Shown one piece after another: positions 10,817 to 21,800 of a DNA stretch of 64,000 bases. Each line of letters begins with the position of its first letter. The stretch's first letter is position 1. Source of the stretch: Chrysomallon squamiferum (taxonomy: Eukaryota > Mollusca > Gastropoda > Neomphalida > Peltospiridae); contig CM022670.1 in assembly GCA_012295275.1 (NCBI GenBank), forward strand, positions 16,302,698 to 16,366,697, given 5' to 3'. Made by a program: the position numbers and the translations under genes. The notes under the pieces are model-generated. The model saw nothing but the letters and a program-made list of their open reading frames with translations, ran no database searches and had not been told where the DNA came from.

Positions 10817-13545
10817 TTGTTGTTGTTACTTGTTTATTATTATTATTTTTTTTTTGTTATTTGTTTATTATTATTATTATTATTATTATTGTTATTTTTA
10901 TACAAAAAATTTAAGGTTCAAAATATAATTTTAGATATGTTGTTAATTTTTGTTTATTATTACTATTGTTGTTATTATTATTATTATTATTTTTTTTATT
11001 ATACAAAAATTTTAAAGGTTCAAAATACAATTTTAGATATATTGTTAATTTTTGTTTGCTAAATCTTGTGATTTATATACCTCCTATTTATAAGACCTTC
11101 AAATTGACAGGGTTCGGGGACAAAAGAATCTACATTGATAGAAATATTGGTTTCAAGAACTAATGAACAGATCATGGAAATTAAGGAAGTCTATAAAAAT
11201 GGTAAAATGTTATTTTTATTCAAAGCATCACATAATGTATACACAGTAACTAGTTATTTGCTTCAGAAAGTTATTATTGTCACATATATTATTATCACAA
11301 ATGATTTGACACAAAATGCAATTCTTAAATTCAGTTTCAGTTAAATTTAAGTATGTATATATATTTATGAATGTAGTTATGTATATTCATGTCTTGATGT
11401 ATTTGTGAATATATGTATGTGTGTAAGAATATATGAATGTATGAATATATGTGTAAATAAATGTGTGTGTGTGTGTGTGTGTGTGTAAATATAATATGTA
11501 TATATGCATGTGTGTATGTAAGTATGTATGTTTGCTTGTATGTATGTTTGATTTTTTTTTCAAAGAACTGTACAATCAAGAACTGGAAGATGATATCGTA
11601 TCAGAAACATCAGGTGACTTTAGACATATTTTGATTTCTCTGCTGATGGCAAATAGGGATGAGAACTCAGATGTTGATGAGGAACTAGTGAAAAAAGACA
11701 TTGAAGATTTGTATGAGGTGAACATTTCTGTAATAGTGATTTTATCCAGTTTACAATAAAATGGTAAAGGTAATTATAAACATGATAATAATAGTGATAA
11801 TAATAATTCTGTAGCAGATAAAATGATAAAAGTAATTTTATATGAGATAATAATGAGATGGTAATAGTAATTTTATATCTGATAGTAACAAACTGTCAAT
11901 AGTAATTTTAAACCTTATAATAAATAAACGGTGATGGAAATTTTATCTGACATAATAATGAGATAGTAATAGTAATTTTAGATGAGATAATAATAATGGT
12001 AATAGTAATATTTTTTATGAGGTAATAATGAGATGGTAACAATGATTTTATACCTGATAATAATAAATTGATAATAGTAATTTTATACCTCATGATAATA
12101 ACCGCTAATAGTAACGGTATATCTGAAGATTAACTAAAAAGCAAATCTGTGTTTGGCAGGCAGGTGTTGGCACTATACTCGGAACAGATGAGGATGTCTT
12201 TAACAAAATATTTGTTACACGCAGTCTGCCCCATCTCCAGAAAGTGTTTTCAGGATACTGCAAGTATGACACTCAGGACATTGAGGAGGCTATTAATGAA
12301 GAGATGAGTGGGAATGTTCAGGAAGCTTTTCTTTCTGTTGGTTAGAATCTCTTACATTTATCAATATCTTTAAGTTTCTAGTCATTTTAAATGTTTATAA
12401 ATTAATTCTTGTTCGTTATGTAAATATAAAACCTAGACAAAGAAGAAGAAAAAAATAAGATTATAAGTTAGGGTAATTTAATAAAAATATCTAACCCAAT
12501 AGTTTTTCCCCCCAACTCTATATTCTATCAGACCATTGATATATTGTAATTTATGGTTACAGCTCGTTTTGTGAAAGATCCAATGAAATATTTTGCAAAG
12601 TGTTTTGAAGACAGTTTTGCTGGTCTTGGTACAGATGATGAAAGACTCATGCAGTTGGCAGTGTCTCACTCAGAGGTTGGTAAATGATTTTTTTTTTTTC
12701 TTCAGTTTCTAAGTATCTTTTCTTTCCTGCTTACTTTTTTCATAACAATAATAAGTCAGTTCTACATTACAGCAGTTTTTAACTTTTTCAGTTCTTTCCG
12801 TGCATTAATTTCATCAGTAACATTCATAGTGAATTTTGGTCTTTATGCTATGTGGAACAAAGATTTAAAAAAATTTGATATTCCTGCCTCTAAAGTAGCG
12901 AGATGGATTAAAAGTAATGAATGGATGATAAAAATAGTCCAGTAGTTTTTGTTTTACTGGCAGATATCTTCAGAGTAATATTTTTAATAAGCAAGAATAT
13001 ACTACAAGAATTTAATTGTTTTATTAATATTTCATGTATTTTTTGAAAACTTCGATAAGAGAAGTTATCCACAGTGCATCGACATACTTTCTGCTAGTGA
13101 TTCTGTAATCTACAGAAAGAGTAATGTTCAGATTTTAAATTTTATTATATAATAAATTAGAAAATAGTTGCTCCAAAAGGTAGTTATATTACATTTCAAG
13201 TGTATCATAATCAAATATTGACTTTCTTCTCATTTGAAGCTAAAGTAAATTCAGCTGATTTTAAAAGTTGCTCCAGAAGTGGCAAATAAGTCATTTTCTA
13301 AATTTTTAAAGTAGTCCAATTTGCTACACTAACCAAATCTGGCAACTATATTGTCGTCAAGTGAAAAACTGACAGAAATTCTTACTCATTAACCAAAATT
13401 AATTTTTTAGGTTGATCTGAAGACCATAGCTGAAGTTTATGAAGCAGAATATAACAGGAGTTTAAACACTGCAATCAAGGATGAGACATCAGGAGATTAT
13501 AGAAAATTACTCTTAAGAATTCTAGACCCTACAACAAAATATTAA
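8117..13545 (+). CDS. Annexin, four-repeat, short N-terminus
   Basis: Calcium-dependent phospholipid-binding protein acting at membranes. Coding exons: 8117-8131, 9654-9729, 10172-10266, 10607-10720, 11111-11201, 11566-11717, 12160-12340, 12563-12675, 13411-13545; all phases join to 323 aa, normal for annexins. All four repeats are present. Type-II calcium loops: MKGLGTDE (27-34) with acidic partner in QSELGG; MKGSGTKE (99-106) with SETSGDF; a third repeat beginning AGVGTILGTDE (182-192), where the loop is altered as in many annexins, followed by NEEMSGN; and FAGLGTDDE in repeat 4 with DETSGDY. The N-terminal tail is short (about 15 residues, MADRKPTIVEAAEFDPE), so this is not an A7/A11-type protein with a long Gly/Pro tail. 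Orthology to a particular vertebrate annexin cannot be settled by eye. Confidence 0.95.
8516..8730. repeat. Poly-A and (AAT)n microsatellites, annexin intron 1
   Basis: A-rich run at about 8516-8537 followed by AAT/AAAAT units, then a pure (AAT)n array at about 8662-8724. They lie in the 1.5-kb first intron of the annexin gene (8132-9653), where I see nothing else. Confidence 0.85.
10783..11010. repeat. (TTA)n-rich repeat cluster, annexin intron 4
   Basis: Three TTA-rich tracts separated by two near-identical copies of a segment (TTTAAGGTTCAAAATA and variant, near 10908 and 11012) that ends in TTGTTAATTTTTGTTT. This indicates a duplicated unit of about 105 bp. Confidence 0.7.
11350..11555. 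repeat. TATG/TG-rich microsatellite, annexin intron 5
   Basis: Interrupted (TATG)n with a pure (TG)n core at 11462-11486, placed directly before the acceptor of exon 6 at 11565. Small ORFs on both strands here are by-products of the repeat. Confidence 0.85.
11760..12115. repeat. Degenerate tandem repeat, annexin intron 6
   Basis: About ten copies of a 30-38 bp unit resembling GATAATAATGAGATGGTAAT followed by AGTAATTTTATA. The copies are diverged from one another, so the array is old. It fills nearly the whole intron between exon 6 and exon 7. Confidence 0.75.
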
Positions 13546-13799
13546 ATACACATTTCCTCTGCCAAAAGGTATGAACGGTTGTTATAAAGAACATCTGCAG
13601 ACACTGCATATCAAACTCCTGCCTCAGGCTCTGTGAGATTATTTGTCATCAATATAATCTGTATCTGCAATAGAAAACACCTGCATTTTGTATTCTCATT
13701 ATTTATCCACATTCATAGTGAAATATGTAACCAAACACTTCATTTTATTCCTTGAAAACTTTCTCATTTTATTTCAGCAAAAAACACACTCTTCCTGCA

Positions 13800-13805
13800 A
13801 ATAAA
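13800..13805 (+). terminator. Poly(A) signal of the annexin gene
   Basis: AATAAA 255 bp after the annexin stop codon. The 3' end would lie near 13825, leaving about 0.4 kb of non-coding DNA before the convergent ITPA 3' end. Confidence 0.6.
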
Positions 13806-14219
13806 TATTATTAAAGACGTGTGATATTATTTGTTATTTAACAGTAGAGAAAATGTATCTACAATCAAAGGTACATTTACAGTAGTACACTTTTTTTTTC
13901 AACCTTTGTTAATAATAAATTAGGACATTTAACGAGCATGAACAAAGCATGGAATTTCACATTGCCCAATTTCTTATGCATTTGCAATTATACATCAAAC
14001 ACATAGGTGAAATAATAGAATGTTCAAGGTAGATCACATTTTACACTTTTTTGTGAGAAATGTGATGTATTTAATTTAATGACATGTTGACATCATGAAC
14101 ATGTCTCCATTTTCAAAACAAAGCACAAGGGTTCATTCATAGTGAAAAATAACCCATTTTGATTTTTTTTAAAATTAAATAGGAACAAACAATTTTTAAC
14201 ATTTTGTCTTTTTAATATT

Positions 14220-14225
14220 TTTATT
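14220..14225 (-). terminator. Poly(A) signal of ITPA
   Basis: TTTATT on the plus strand, AATAAA on the ITPA strand, about 45 bp downstream of the ITPA stop codon. Confidence 0.6.
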
Positions 14226-14269
14226 TCAAACTAATGATGTGAAACAGTATTATACCTCTTCAATACTTG

Positions 14270-15803
14270 TTAAATATTTTGCTCCAATAAATATGTTTTT
14301 AAGGCTTCCATTGCCTTTCTTCTATGTGAAATAGAATTTTTGTCATGTTTTTCCATTTCTGCAAATGTCTTCTGAAAACTTTTTGGCTGAAAACAAGGAT
14401 CCCAACCAAATGTGCTTGGACCCCTAGGTTCTACAATACAACCATAACAACGCCCATCAAACAATTTAACAGTGTCTCCTGATGAATATGCAAGCAAACA
14501 CTGAGCATATGCTGTTTTATCTTCAAACCCAATAAGCATCTTGTGAAGACCTGCAATAAAAAATAATAAAAAAATTATCTGTTTCCTGATTTTAGGAGAA
14601 ATGTCCAACAAATAAAGCTTAAATCATTATTAATTGAACTGAAACATAAGAAAAACGTTTAGTGCTAGACTGATGACTCCAGAGAGTATCTCTCTGTATT
14701 TTGTCTATGAGTTTATGTATTTTTGTGTACGTGTATTTGTCAAATATAAAACAAAAGCTACTTGTAACACCAATATTATCACTATATTACAAACCTGATG
14801 GCCCTACTGCTTCAAGAAACCATTTTATGTAAGGTCCAGGCATTCCACCAAGAGCACTAAAACAAAGACTTGTATCCTCGACTATTACTGGCCCTTTTAT
14901 GATATCAGCAGCTACTTTACATTTAGCTTTAACAATTTCCTCTGGAGATCCCTGGTATTCCGGTAAATCAACATCCTTAGATATTACCTGAGCAAACAGA
15001 AAACACCAGCCATATTCACTGCAACAATTAATTTTGTTTAAAATAATTTCAATATATTTTTGTTTTCAAATGATAGTACCAATAACAAAATGCACCCAAC
15101 AAATATAGATACTGCACTGAATTTGGTGTTTGGGATACATACTAGCATTCTTGAAATCATTTCACACTTTTACATTTTCTTTGACATTAATCAGAAAAAG
15201 CAAGAAACCTTTTTCTTCTTTCATAATTTAGGGAAATAATTAAAAAAAACATTTCAAGCACTTGCTTATAATATGTAAACATTATATTTTAAAAAGCCAA
15301 TTATAATGTCACTGGACATTTTGGCATCATCATAAATCATTAAATAGAGATATGTGAAATTCATCTAACTTAATGCTTTCTCTACAGGAAAATCAATCCA
15401 TTGTTAATTTCCTGAAATGGGAATTATATATTTTTTGAGAATATATTTCCACACTGAAAATTTTTAATATTTTCTAAACAGCTTTGATATTTGTTCAAAT
15501 CTCTGGTTGACATGACACTGGCTGAGATCTATTAAAGGTTCATTCTATCATTCAGTTCAGCATAGACAAAAAATCTAAATAACATCAAGGTTGTAAATAG
15601 TTCGTCAACCATATAGCTGGTGAAATGGTACCTCTTCATAACATTATATTTACAACATAATTAGGTGTAAGTCTGAAATTGCAAAAGTATTGTTGTTATA
15701 AATAGCTAATTAATACCTTGTTCTGGAACTCTGGGCCTAGCATTTGAACAAATTCCTTAAGTTTATTTGCATTTCCTGTCACCAGAACAATAGGCTTGGA
15801 CAT
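14270..15803 (-). CDS. ITPA: Inosine triphosphate pyrophosphatase
   Basis: Cytosolic house-cleaning enzyme that hydrolyses ITP, dITP and XTP to monophosphates so that deaminated purines are not incorporated into nucleic acids (Ham1/RdgB family). Coding exons on the minus strand: 15717-15803, 14795-14987 and 14270-14550, joining in phase to 186 aa (human 194). Family signatures: nucleotide-binding [10 protein letters not shown] (9-18), [31 protein letters not shown] region, [18 protein letters not shown] (141-149) and SHRRKAME with the conserved SHR at 168-170. The start ATG is 13 bp after an acceptor (CAG at 15817-15819), so the 5' UTR is split by an intron. The gene converges on the annexin gene. 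Confidence 0.97.
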
Positions 15804-16424
15804 TTTTCTTAATATTCTGAAAATAAAAAAAGGATTCATAGTCTAAACTGGATTATATGTAAATGTATTAAGAAATAATAGTTCACCAGTGTTGTATAAT
15901 TATCTCAGTAAGTGCCTATTTTTGTTTTAACTTATTTCAAATAAATTTATAAAATTAAAATGTTCAGCCAATATACAAGAAAAAATTAAGTTTTTGCGGT
16001 TTCAGACACTGCCACAGATGCTAAATGTATCTGCATTTACAAAATAACAGTTTTTTTCTTTCCTTTCTTTTGCTTTTTAAAACCCTGTTAAATCATCATG
16101 GTTGTGGGTTTTTTGTATGGCGAATACAAATAATTAAAATAAAAGTATTTGTTGCAGTTTTTATTACATATATTATTTATAATTTTGTTACAGTTTATAT
16201 ATAAGAAAATAAAGCTGTCTTAGTAACTAATGGGACGATACGACAATTTTATTATTTAGTAATAAAAATAGGTCACAGTCAAGGTAACGATAGCGTCAGA
16301 TGCAAATTCCCCGTTTTCAAGTCAGTGTCACTAAGGGATGTACACGGACTATCAATATTTTAAAATATATAAACTCAATACCGAATAAATATTGACCAAG
16401 TTCGGACAGTGCAAACCTACTCAC

Positions 16425-16550
16425 GAATTTACTTTTTGTAATGACAATCTGTGATGATGCAGTGAGAACCGGTCAACGATGAACTGGCACTAACTTCACG
16501 TGTTCAGCTCGTACTTTCTCATCTTCTGCTTTCGTTTCATTGAGTAGTGA
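16425..16550 (-). promoter_or_regulatory. Probable ITPA 5' UTR exon and promoter
   Basis: The ITPA start exon begins at a splice acceptor, so a non-coding first exon must lie upstream. A consensus donor (GTGAGT, minus strand, GT at 16424-16423) borders a locally GC-richer, repeat-free stretch that includes an E-box CACGTG at 16497-16502. Position inferred only from these signals. Confidence 0.35.
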
Positions 16551-16599
16551 TGGATTACAATTACCCGTCCCATGCATTCTTTAGCTTACCTGTATGTTT

Positions 16600-16671
16600 T
16601 AAAAACATTTTATATGTTAAATATATTCAAAAATATAATATAAATATAATAAAAAATAAAAAAATAAATAA

Positions 16672-16704
<33 letters not shown>

Positions 16705-18820
16705 AAAAAAAAAAAAAACCCCGATAACAACTCCACAAACACATAAAACAATTGAAAACTTGTTTAGGATGTATCGTAATTTTGTTTTTAAGCACAATGC
16801 CACAGAGAAACCTGTAATTAAATAAACCATGATATGACAAAACCTAATTTCAAATCTAATTTAAGTGTACCTCCAGTAATATTAATAAATTATTTATACG
16901 TTAAAATCCACCACTATCATGACTATGTTCTGGGAAACATATAGCTGCTAGTAGTTTTACATTTAGAAACCTGATTTAATCGATCCGCTAGGTATAGAGT
17001 TATGTCTGGACTAAATAAAAAAATGCATGGTGATGGTCAGTATTTTAAACCATTTTTTTTTTTTTGTTATTAATTATGCCTACCACCAAGCCGGTAATGT
17101 TTCTATTTTTAGCACCCGTGCGATACTCTGAAACTTCAGGGTTCTGACACCTTCCTTGAGGAGGGGGCGGTAAAATTTCTTTAGCCTATAAGCTGCAAGC
17201 ACATTAAATCCAACCGTGTTTATATGTTCTGTTTATGATAATAACTGTATATAGTGTGTTTCTATTGAAACTGAAAAAAATAACATTGCAAATAGAGATT
17301 CACAAAAACAAATTTATAATTGTAGATAGGTTGATAAATAAATGTGGGATACATTTATCTGGGTACTTGATCACTACTCCCATCTTGAAAATAAGTGAAT
17401 TCTTTTTTTTTTTTTTTTTTTTAAAAATGAAGTAAAAACATTCATCCCTAAATCCATTTATCATTGTTCCTTATTTTCAAACATGTTGTATTGTGCCCCA
17501 GTTTTTTAATTAAAGTGCTGCAATAATACAGTAATGTTTTTGTCAAAAGAAACTTGGCATGGAGCTTACTTACACATACATTATCATAGACCTCAGTCTC
17601 CTAAACTCAGGTATGGATCCTGGAAATGCAAGTAAGGATGCTAAGTAGCTTAAAGAGCTAGTCAGCAACTGGTGGCAAATGTTGAAAGGTTGAGCACCAC
17701 CAAAATCCTGCTAGGAGGTACAGGGACATGCTGCCCCCAGAACACATTGAAAAATCTAGTGTAATCTGGTACATTCTGGAGACAAAAATATCAATTTGAA
17801 AGTAATGAATATTTCTGGACAAGTTTCAAGGTTGGGTTTATAAAAGAATTAAGCTTATTACCATACTCACAATTATAAGACTTTAGCAGTAAACAGCAGG
17901 ACTAACGTTCCTTGTGCAACCAGCACAAACAGAAATCACTGGATAAAAGTTGTCTATTAATTATCAGGTAGCCTTCTGATAACTCACTCTCTGTAAATCT
18001 TGACATGAAAAAGTAAGGATTGCGCACTTGTTTGTTGGTATTGTCTTTCGTACCAAAATGTGAAAGCTGAAAACTGTATAAATGGATGTTTGACAACTTT
18101 GAAGACTGGATCAATAGGCCCATAAAAACCATAGTATGTTGTCAAGGAACTATGATGATGACATTTTTCACCGACTTCAATGGTTTCTCGTAGACAATTC
18201 CATTAGCAGAATTAAGGCTTAGGTCCATCGGTTCCTCTGCCTTTGATCTCATTTTCCTTTTAGTGAATCCCCAGAACAATTTCAGGATCATTTTTCCATG
18301 CCTATGGGTGTTTGTTTCTCACAAAGACAACTCACGTTGTGTCCCCAACCCCTAACTTTTAATAATGATTAGTTTATAGATACACGCACACACTCACAGA
18401 GGAGAAATTTCATTTTGAATTCTTAATTTGATAATCCCCAGTGATTTTCGAAAACAACTCGTATTACGAGCCGAACGATTATGCACCAGCATAGACCATG
18501 CAATAATATGCGACTGAGAATTTTGATCAAAACACACAAGAAGTTTTGAACTGTCACAGTCACAATATATTAATATCATGTAATATTCAGGACGAAATGA
18601 CAACCAATTAATAAATATGTGTAATAATGGACCCCATATATTAAGTTATGTCTCTTCAAGAATTCATTTCGGTTCTTACTGCTTATTTGGCCAACCGGAT
18701 ATACATTCTAAAATGATTCATAAAACTTGAGGAAACAAGACTAATGTTGTGTTGGCAAATGGAATATCCATCTTTGGACTGTAACTGACTGTTTTAATGA
18801 AACCGTGATTGTACCTTCTA
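16600..18820. other. Intergenic DNA between ITPA and HBS1L
   Basis: Begins with an A-rich microsatellite (16640-16720). The segment 17580-18620 has higher complexity and short open frames on the minus strand (17902-18132, 18394-18603) with no recognised homology. It could be a decayed mobile element or regulatory DNA upstream of HBS1L. No gene is supported. Confidence 0.5.
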
Positions 18821-18825
18821 GCAGT

Positions 18826-21800
18826 ATGGCTAGACACCGAGCAGTACGGTCAATGAATATAGATGATGGTATATTAGTTCCTTTATTTTTGTTTTTGTTT
18901 GTTGACCACCAGCAGTGGCACTAGTATAGTACTACTAGTACTAGTCTACTTTCATACCTCCCAATATACAGTAACAAGCATATTTTACTCGCATTTCTCA
19001 GGTGACATATTGATATATGTTACGTAATATAAATATCAGTTACATTTTGGATTTTACCTACCACTGATTGTTTTATTATTCCTACAAACATGTCAAATTT
19101 CTAACTTCTTTTTGGAATTTATTTAAATATTATTTGAAATAAAAGATCAAATAGTTGAAGTAGTCTGTGTGTGTGTTTTACAACATTTAACTGATAAAGT
19201 ACTAATAAATCTGTAACTAATAAATATTATTGTGTTTGTGTTTGAAATTGAATGTTAATCAGAAAACAGAAAATTGTGCTTCCCTGTATCTGTTTTTAAG
19301 GTCAGTCCTTATATAGATATATACAGAAGTCAGTATTATAACTAAAGTGTAATATGTTTTTCAGTACCTCTTCAATCAATGTTTATTTTATTTAAAAAAA
19401 AAAATTTAATTGCTTTTTAATAGTTTACAACTGTTTGTCTTTTTAATAGTTATTAGTTTATGAATTTTTAGAGTATTTGGTGTTTTTCTTAAACAAATTA
19501 AACAAAACTGATTAAATAGATAAAGCCAAATTATACAATACTTTGTCACTGCTTGTGGTCTCAGGTAGGCCAGATGGCATGTTATATACAGTGTGTGGCA
19601 AAAATAATGGCCTTTTTAATATTCATTTAATGGCAATATGTTCAATATATATTGTAAAACATATTTCAAGTATTGTTTAAGGAACAGGTACAAAATTTTA
19701 TTATATAAAACCAAAAAATGCTTAGAAAGTTATACAATATAAAATGAATAACAAACTACAACAAAAAAAAAAAAAAAAAAAAGGGCAATATTTTTGCCAG
19801 ATCTAGTAGATTTCCAGCTTCCACCATCAACATATCACAGCCACATTGAACTGGGAATGATAGAGAAAATTGATTAAAATGGAGTTAATAACTTTTAATT
19901 TAACACATTTTGGAAGTACATGACTTTTAATCATTGAAATAAAGTGGATTTTCAATTCAAACCACTTTTGGGTTATAACAAGGAAGATATAGTATAGAAT
20001 CTATGAATAAAATTATATGGTGGCTATGTTTATTGACATTTCAAAATTGTTTTACCTAGTTTTGGCTCATTACTCATTATGGAGTCTGTGTGACTTAATA
20101 AGAGTATTCTGGGGTGTATTTGAAGTCATATATAATTTTTAAATAATTATGGGATTCTTACAGTGGTTTTTATAAACTAGTCTTATATAAAAATAATAAA
20201 GTCTAATAATAGCTATGTCACTGAAATTGGTGAAAAATTAAAAAGAAAAATTGTATTTCTAGAATTGGATGAAGATGATGATTACCACTATGGCCATTCT
20301 CTTGAGGAAAACTACTGTATTTCTCCAGCAACAGGTAATAATAGCAATGCAACTATTCAAATACATATTTATAAACAGTTTTCACAAAGAATAACATACA
20401 ATTGCTTTTTTGACCTATTTCAGACATGATTTTGGTATGGATGCCACACATAAACACTTTTTTCAAAGGCTTCTTGTTTGAAAAAAAAAAAAAGACCAGT
20501 ATGTTGATTGATTGATCAGAAAAACACATACTGTTATTTCTCTTTTCAAATTATTCTTATTATTTTTTTAGCTGCTCAGTTTACATTCAATCGAGATGCA
20601 CATACAATGGCCTCCTATATGGCAGAGCCTGATATTCCTGAAGTAGAAAATGAGGTAGAAGAAGATGAAAATCCTTTAGAATCATCAACAGGGAACCTAA
20701 GGAAACAACTGAATGATATTGATATTGGTATAATGATAACAATTTCTTTAAAAATGTAATAAAATCTGATACATATAATTAAAATTTGAAATTAATAGAT
20801 ACGAAAACCTAGATAAAAAAACCCCTTAGATAACAATATGTATACTGTACATTAAAAAAATGGCTTGAAATGAAAGATGCTTTATATTTCACTTATCTAA
20901 GCAGAAAATAGTTATATATTTCACACACTGACAACTGACTATTTACTAAATATGCACTTTACTATCAAGTTACTGAGCGTCACTGCTAGCTTAAAGCAGT
21001 AATATCTAAAATGTTTACTTATGTTTATTATTTACAGCTAGACTAAACAGTTGTTTGGAAGAAATACACAATATTTTAGGGGAAACAGCTTCAGAACAGA
21101 TGATTACTGAAGTTGTCTTGAGAAAAAAGTTTGATGTTGAATCATCGCTTAATGAACTTTTATCTCAGCAAGCTCAAGGTATGTTCACTAATACAAGTGT
21201 CATTAAAACAGTTGCAAACAGCTACACTATATACAAAGTTGTGTTAAATTAGTCCGACAATATTTAATAGGTGATTAGCTATGGTTTATAATATTGTTAA
21301 CATTACAGTATGTTACAACTAGTCATTCTTGGTTTTATGTAGATAATAAAATAAAAATTTCCAAATATATCTTTATTATAGCATGTTTAGATTGCGATTA
21401 ATTTTGTATGAACAGTTTTGATGATAAACAGATTTCAAAACTGCATAGATTGCTGTTGTCTCCAAAAACATTAAGCAGATATTTAAAAAAATTTAATTTT
21501 AGAGTATCTTGATTGTAAGCAGTTGATTATTAAGATTTTATCATCTTTCTTCACATCATTGCAATTTTTAAATCATTATTTAAAGACCTTTACATTTGAA
21601 TGAAAACAAAAAATTAAAAAAAAGTTCTTTTTGATTTACAAAAGAATTACATGATGATGTACATTTTTTTTTCACCTTGAAACCTTGAAACTTTTCTGTT
21701 TGTTAAAGAGTTACTCTGAAATACATAGTTACATAGTGTAGTTCAGTATTAGCTGTTTGTTTTCTCACTTTGTGAGAAAAATATAAAATATATTAAATAA

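Noticed and set aside
16547-16840. Overlapping frames of 67-92 codons on both strands
   Set aside because: They are built on an A-rich/AAT microsatellite and have no homology or splice support.
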